DNA of 33,684 nt from Scatosoma sp964504025 (GTDB lineage Bacteria > Bacillota > Clostridia > Christensenellales > Borkfalkiaceae), in assembly GCA_964504025.1 (NCBI GenBank), contig CAZDCO010000010.1, positions 1 through 33,684 on the forward strand, read 5' to 3'. The stretch's first letter is position 1; each line of letters starts with the position of its first letter. The notes below the pieces were generated by a model. The model was not told where the DNA came from. It searched no databases and saw nothing but the letters and a program-made list of their open reading frames with translations. Positions 30,553 through 33,684 of this stretch are shown one piece after another. The translations under genes and the position numbers were made by a program.

Positions 30553-31662
30553 ATGGAAAACAAGGAGTTTTTTGCAGCGTTAAGCGACTTGGTAAAGGAA
30601 AAGGGAATCAGCGAAGAAGCGTTTATTCAAACGCTGGAAAACGCGCTTGCTTCCGCTTATAAAAAGCAATACGACGGCGGCGCGGAAGTTGCCGTAACGT
30701 TGGACGCGGCAACGGGCACGATCGAATTTAAGGCGACGCGCTACGTCGTGGAAGAAGTAACCGATAAAGACAAGGAAATTTCCTTGGAAGACGCACAAGA
30801 ATTGAACCCCGCGTATCAAGTGGGCGACGTGATCGAGCATACGTTCGTACCCAAGAACTTCGGACGTATCGCGGCGCAAACGGCAAAACAAGTCATTTTG
30901 CAAAAGTTGCACGAAACGGAACGCGACAATACGTTGTCCGAATTTTCGGATAAGGAAGGCGAGTTGATGGAAGGCGTCATTCGTAAGATCGACGACCGCA
31001 ACGTCTACGTAGAACTCGGCGATAAGAAGATCGAGGGCGTTATGCCTCCTCAAGATCGCGTACCTACCGAAAAATACAATATCGGCGACACGATCAAGGT
31101 GTTTGTAAAGCGCGTTAAAAACAGCGGCAAAACCTCGCAAATCGTCGTATCTCGTACGGCGCAGGGCTTGGTGAAGAAGCTGTTTGAACAACAAGTACCC
31201 GAAATCGCGCAAGGTATCGTAGAAATCAAAGAAATCGCGCGTGAAGCAGGACATAGAACGAAGATCGCCATTCTTTCCAACGATTCGAGAGTGGACGCCG
31301 TCGGTGCTTGCGTCGGTAACAGAGGCGCGCGTGTCAACGCCGTGGTGGAAGAACTCGGCGGAGAAAAGATCGATATTATCCTGTGGAACGAAGATCCCCT
31401 TGCGTTCATTTATAAGGCGTTGTCGCCTGCCACCGTCATTTCCGTTACGGCAAAGGGCGAACGCAGCGCAATGGCAATCGTACCCGACGATAAATTGTCG
31501 TTGGCAATCGGTCGCGACGGACAAAATGCACGCTTGGCGGCGCGTTTGACCGGTTGGAAGATCGACGTGAAGAGTGCGTCCTCGCCCGAAGCCGCGGAAG
31601 TGCTTGCGGCAATGGAGAACGAGGAGAACGCCGAAGAAACGGAGAGCGTGGACGAAGAATAA
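30553..31662 (+). CDS. nusA: Transcription termination/antitermination protein NusA
   Basis: NusA binds RNA polymerase and controls pausing, termination and antitermination. The 369-residue protein is the short Gram-positive type. It has the N-terminal polymerase-binding domain (about 1-130), an S1 domain (about 137-203, EGVIRKIDDRNVYVELG), then two KH domains with GACVGNRGAR (251-260) and AIGRDGQNARLAARL (319-333). The acidic C-terminal repeats of E. coli NusA are absent, which is normal in Bacillota. The last residues are acidic. AGGAG precedes the ATG. Its stop overlaps the rnpM start (TAATG). Confidence 0.98.
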   Translation: MENKEFFAALSDLVKEKGISEEAFIQTLENALASAYKKQYDGGAEVAVTLDAATGTIEFKATRYVVEEVTDKDKEISLEDAQELNPAYQVGDVIEHTFVPKNFGRIAAQTAKQVILQKLHETERDNTLSEFSDKEGELMEGVIRKIDDRNVYVELGDKKIEGVMPPQDRVPTEKYNIGDTIKVFVKRVKNSGKTSQIVVSRTAQGLVKKLFEQQVPEIAQGIVEIKEIAREAGHRTKIAILSNDSRVDAVGACVGNRGARVNAVVEELGGEKIDIILWNEDPLAFIYKALSPATVISVTAKGERSAMAIVPDDKLSLAIGRDGQNARLAARLTGWKIDVKSASSPEAAEVLAAMENEENAEETESVDEE

Positions 31663-31934
31663 TGGCGAAGCAAAAAATCGTGCCCCTTCGTATGTGTATC
31701 GCGTGCCGTGAAATGAGGCCGAAAAAGGAAATGTTGCGCGTCGTCAAGAACGCGGACGGTGAAATTTTCGCCGACGAGAGCGGCAAGGCTTCGGGGCGGG
31801 GCGCGTATATCTGCAACGCTGAGGCGTGCCGTAAAAAATTAAACGACAAAAAATTGTTGCATAAAGCGTTTGCGGCGGACGTCGCCGCGGACGTGTACCT
31901 GAAAATAAAGGAGACGGATCTTGGGGACAAGTAA
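31662..31934 (+). CDS. rnpM: RNase P modulator RnpM (YlxR)
   Basis: RnpM (YlxR, DUF448) is a small RNA-binding protein known to modulate RNase P. The start is ATG 31662, which overlaps the nusA stop; an upstream ATG within nusA is rejected. The 90-residue protein has RMCIACREMRPKKEMLRVV near its start and the GRGAYIC segment with CRKKL, all family hallmarks. It is between nusA and the L7Ae-like gene, the usual place. It overlaps the next gene by 14 bases. Confidence 0.95.
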   Translation: MAKQKIVPLRMCIACREMRPKKEMLRVVKNADGEIFADESGKASGRGAYICNAEACRKKLNDKKLLHKAFAADVAADVYLKIKETDLGDK

Positions 31935-32253
31935 ACTGGAAACCTATTTCGGGTTTTGTATTCGCGCGAGAAAGGCGGTATTCGGTACGGACGATATCGA
32001 AGCGCAACGCCGCGGCGTAAAGTTGATCGTCGTGGACGATTCGCTCGCCGAGAACGCGCGTAAAAAAATCTGTAAAGCGCAGGAACGCTTCCGTTGTCCG
32101 ATGTTGATTGCGGACGCGGAAACGCTTGGCGAACTTTTGCATAGACCTGCCGTAAAAGCGGTGGGGATCAAAGACGAACATCTTGCGGCAGCGATTGTAT
32201 CCGTTGCCGAAAACGAACCGAAATTCAAATTCTATTCGGGAGGGAATAACTGA
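31921..32253 (+). CDS. L7Ae-family RNA-binding protein (YlxQ-like)
   Basis: The 110-residue protein belongs to the L7Ae/YlxQ family of RNA-binding proteins that recognise kink-turns. The start is a TTG at 31921 with AAGGAG upstream inside the rnpM end. LETYFGFCIRARKAVFGTDD at residues 6-25 is the typical beginning of the fold, and KLIVVDDSLAENARKKI continues it. The gene is between rnpM and infB in the conserved operon. The target RNA is unknown. The stop lies 4 bases before the infB start. Confidence 0.9.
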   Translation: MGTSKLETYFGFCIRARKAVFGTDDIEAQRRGVKLIVVDDSLAENARKKICKAQERFRCPMLIADAETLGELLHRPAVKAVGIKDEHLAAAIVSVAENEPKFKFYSGGNN

Positions 32254-32257
32254 ACCT

Positions 32258-33684
32258 ATGGCTAAATACGAAAACTTGGAAAATATTTTGAAACTTTTAG
32301 AGGAGAGTCAGCTTGGCGGCGTAAGCAAGCGACTTTCTTCTACGGAGAAAAGTCTTTCGGAAATTATGAAAAAGCTTACCGTGTTAGAAGCGGAGAAAGC
32401 GGAGCGCGACGCAGCGGAAGCGGCGGCGCGCGCGGCTGAGGAAGCGCGTTTGGCGCAAGAAGAAGCCGCAAGAGCGGAAAAGGCGGAAAAGGTAGAAAAG
32501 ACCGTCGTCGCCGAACCGAAAAAAGAAGAGGTGAAAGCGGAACAACCGCAACCCGTGCAAGCGGCGGTAGAAGAAAAACGCCCTACGCCTGAAACGGCGC
32601 AACCCGAAGCGCCGAAAGCGGAAGAAAAACCGATCAAAAAGGAAACGAAAACGTACGTGCCGCCTAAGAGCGAGCCTGCCGCACCGCGCGCACCGCGCTA
32701 TTTCAGAAACGGACAGGAACAGGGCGTGTACGTGGCGAAGCCCGGTGTAGAAACGACGCCGACGTCGACGACCTATCGTCCCCGTCCTCAAGGGGATAGA
32801 CCTATGCGTACTACGGGTGCGAAGCCGTTCCCTCCGAGAACGGGCGCAGCGTCGCAAACCGCGCGTCCTGCAAGACCCGTCGGCGGTTCGACGATGGCAG
32901 CGCCTATGATGCCTGCCAAAGATGGTAAGAACTTTACCTCTTCCGCACCTAAGAAAAAGACGTACGAAAAGACGTATACCGAAAAGAAAGGACTTTCCAA
33001 GCGCGATTTGGAGCGTCAACGCGGTATGACGGTGGAAGATTTCGACGAGGATAAGAGCGGTTACAGAAAGGTTCGTTCCCCGAAGAAACAAAAACGCCAA
33101 GAGATCGCTACGATCAAAATCGAACACGCTGTCGTTACTACGCAGGACATTCCTTTGAAAGTCTTGTCCGAGAAGTTGGGCGTTTCCGCGGTGGAAATCA
33201 CCAAACGCCTCTTCAAAGAAGGCATCATGAAAGGCATTAACGACTCGATCGATTACGAAAACGCGGCGTTGATGGCGGCGGATATGGGTATCGACTTAGA
33301 GTATAAGCCCGAAAAGACGGCGGAAGAAGTGTTGATGGATACCGCCGTTGAGGACGAAACGAAGTTGGTTACGCGCGCGCCCGTCGTTACCGTTATGGGA
33401 CACGTTGACCACGGTAAAACGTCGTTGCTCGATAAGATCCGCGCAACGTCCGTTACGTCGGGCGAAGCAGGCGGCATTACGCAAAGTATCGGTGCGTACA
33501 CCGTAACGGCAAAGGGCAAACAAATCACCTTTATCGATACGCCCGGACACGCGGCGTTCACGGCAATGCGTGCGCGCGGTGCACAGGTAACGGATATCGT
33601 TATCCTCGTTGTCGCAGCCGACGACGGTATCATGCCGCAAACGGTGGAAGCAATCAATCACGCAAAAGCGGCGAACGTGCCCAT
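32258..33684 (+). CDS. infB: Translation initiation factor IF-2, 3' end cut by the window
   Basis: IF-2 is the GTPase that places fMet-tRNA on the 30S subunit. The ATG at 32258 has GGGAGGG about 13 bases upstream. The partial protein of 475 residues starts with a coiled-coil segment, followed by a long low-complexity region rich in Ala, Glu, Pro and Arg (about 45-265). The IF2_N-type domain comes next (about 285-345). The G domain begins with G1 GHVDHGKTS (from residue 381), the G2-region GGITQSIG, and G3 DTPGH. The rest lies outside the window, so the open reading frame continues without a stop codon. It is the last gene of the operon seen here. Confidence 0.97.
   Translation, partial: MAKYENLENILKLLEESQLGGVSKRLSSTEKSLSEIMKKLTVLEAEKAERDAAEAAARAAEEARLAQEEAARAEKAEKVEKTVVAEPKKEEVKAEQPQPVQAAVEEKRPTPETAQPEAPKAEEKPIKKETKTYVPPKSEPAAPRAPRYFRNGQEQGVYVAKPGVETTPTSTTYRPRPQGDRPMRTTGAKPFPPRTGAASQTARPARPVGGSTMAAPMMPAKDGKNFTSSAPKKKTYEKTYTEKKGLSKRDLERQRGMTVEDFDEDKSGYRKVRSPKKQKRQEIATIKIEHAVVTTQDIPLKVLSEKLGVSAVEITKRLFKEGIMKGINDSIDYENAALMAADMGIDLEYKPEKTAEEVLMDTAVEDETKLVTRAPVVTVMGHVDHGKTSLLDKIRATSVTSGEAGGITQSIGAYTVTAKGKQITFIDTPGHAAFTAMRARGAQVTDIVILVVAADDGIMPQTVEAINHAKAANVP

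Noticed and set aside
31554..31661. In-frame upstream extension of rnpM
   Set aside because: It lies within nusA; ATG 31662 overlaps the nusA stop and starts the conserved domain.
1..33684. CRISPR arrays, tRNA or rRNA genes, transposases, defence or biosynthetic gene clusters
   Set aside because: No regularly spaced repeats, RNA gene signatures or marker proteins were seen; the window is housekeeping chromosome.

Overview
The window looks like core chromosome of a Gram-positive-type anaerobe of the Bacillota, most likely Clostridia. Three things suggest this: a T-box leader in front of pheST, the gene order dgt-dnaG-rpoD-trmK-nif3, and the order ispG-(polC position)-rimP-nusA-rnpM-L7Ae-infB. 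Base composition is roughly balanced by eye and codon use looks uniform. A gut Christensenellales-type lineage would fit, but that is a guess. Almost all genes lie on the + strand. Three starts are GTG (mscL, rpoD, nif3-like), two are TTG (dnaG, L7Ae-like), and one small ORF also starts with GTG. I saw no rRNA, tRNA, CRISPR array, transposase, prophage or defence island.

Left part (1-4200): a possible dispersed-repeat fragment lies at the edge. It is followed by a divergent pair of small conserved-looking hypothetical genes, a cysteine desulfurase-family gene on the minus strand facing away from a small DUF3343 (putative S/Se carrier) gene, and nth, which has an extended -10 promoter so close to its ATG that the mRNA is probably leaderless. 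Next comes a two-gene unit of unknown function enclosed between two intrinsic terminators, then mscL with a long coiled-coil tail.

Middle part (4200-12890): a consensus promoter and a complete phenylalanine-type T-box leader precede pheS-pheT. These run with tiny overlaps into truB, ribF and an endonuclease IV-like gene. A second promoter starts an M24 peptidase gene and efp. A large hairpin follows, then dtd.

Right part (12890-33684): a long, tightly packed run of housekeeping genes. It holds dgt, dnaG, rpoD, trmK, a nif3-like gene and a zinc-ribbon/coiled-coil gene. Then come alr, a 5-formyl-THF cyclo-ligase, a membrane protein, rsmD, coaD, DAHP synthase, a divergent prephenate dehydratase, a patatin-like gene, rarA, nrdR, ispG and a shortened polC-like gene. 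A consensus promoter and a perfect 12-bp leader hairpin then start rimP-nusA-rnpM-L7Ae-infB, with infB cut by the window end.

The most interesting observation is the polC locus. The gene between ispG and rimP keeps the PolC-like N-terminal region, OB fold and DEDDh proofreading exonuclease but has no PHP or polymerase domain. Other points of interest are a Shine-Dalgarno sequence built into the 3' arm of the nth terminator, a His in place of Arg in the prephenate dehydratase TRF motif, the probable leaderless nth mRNA and the rimP leader hairpin. I did not find a clear new multi-gene system such as a defence island or biosynthetic cluster.
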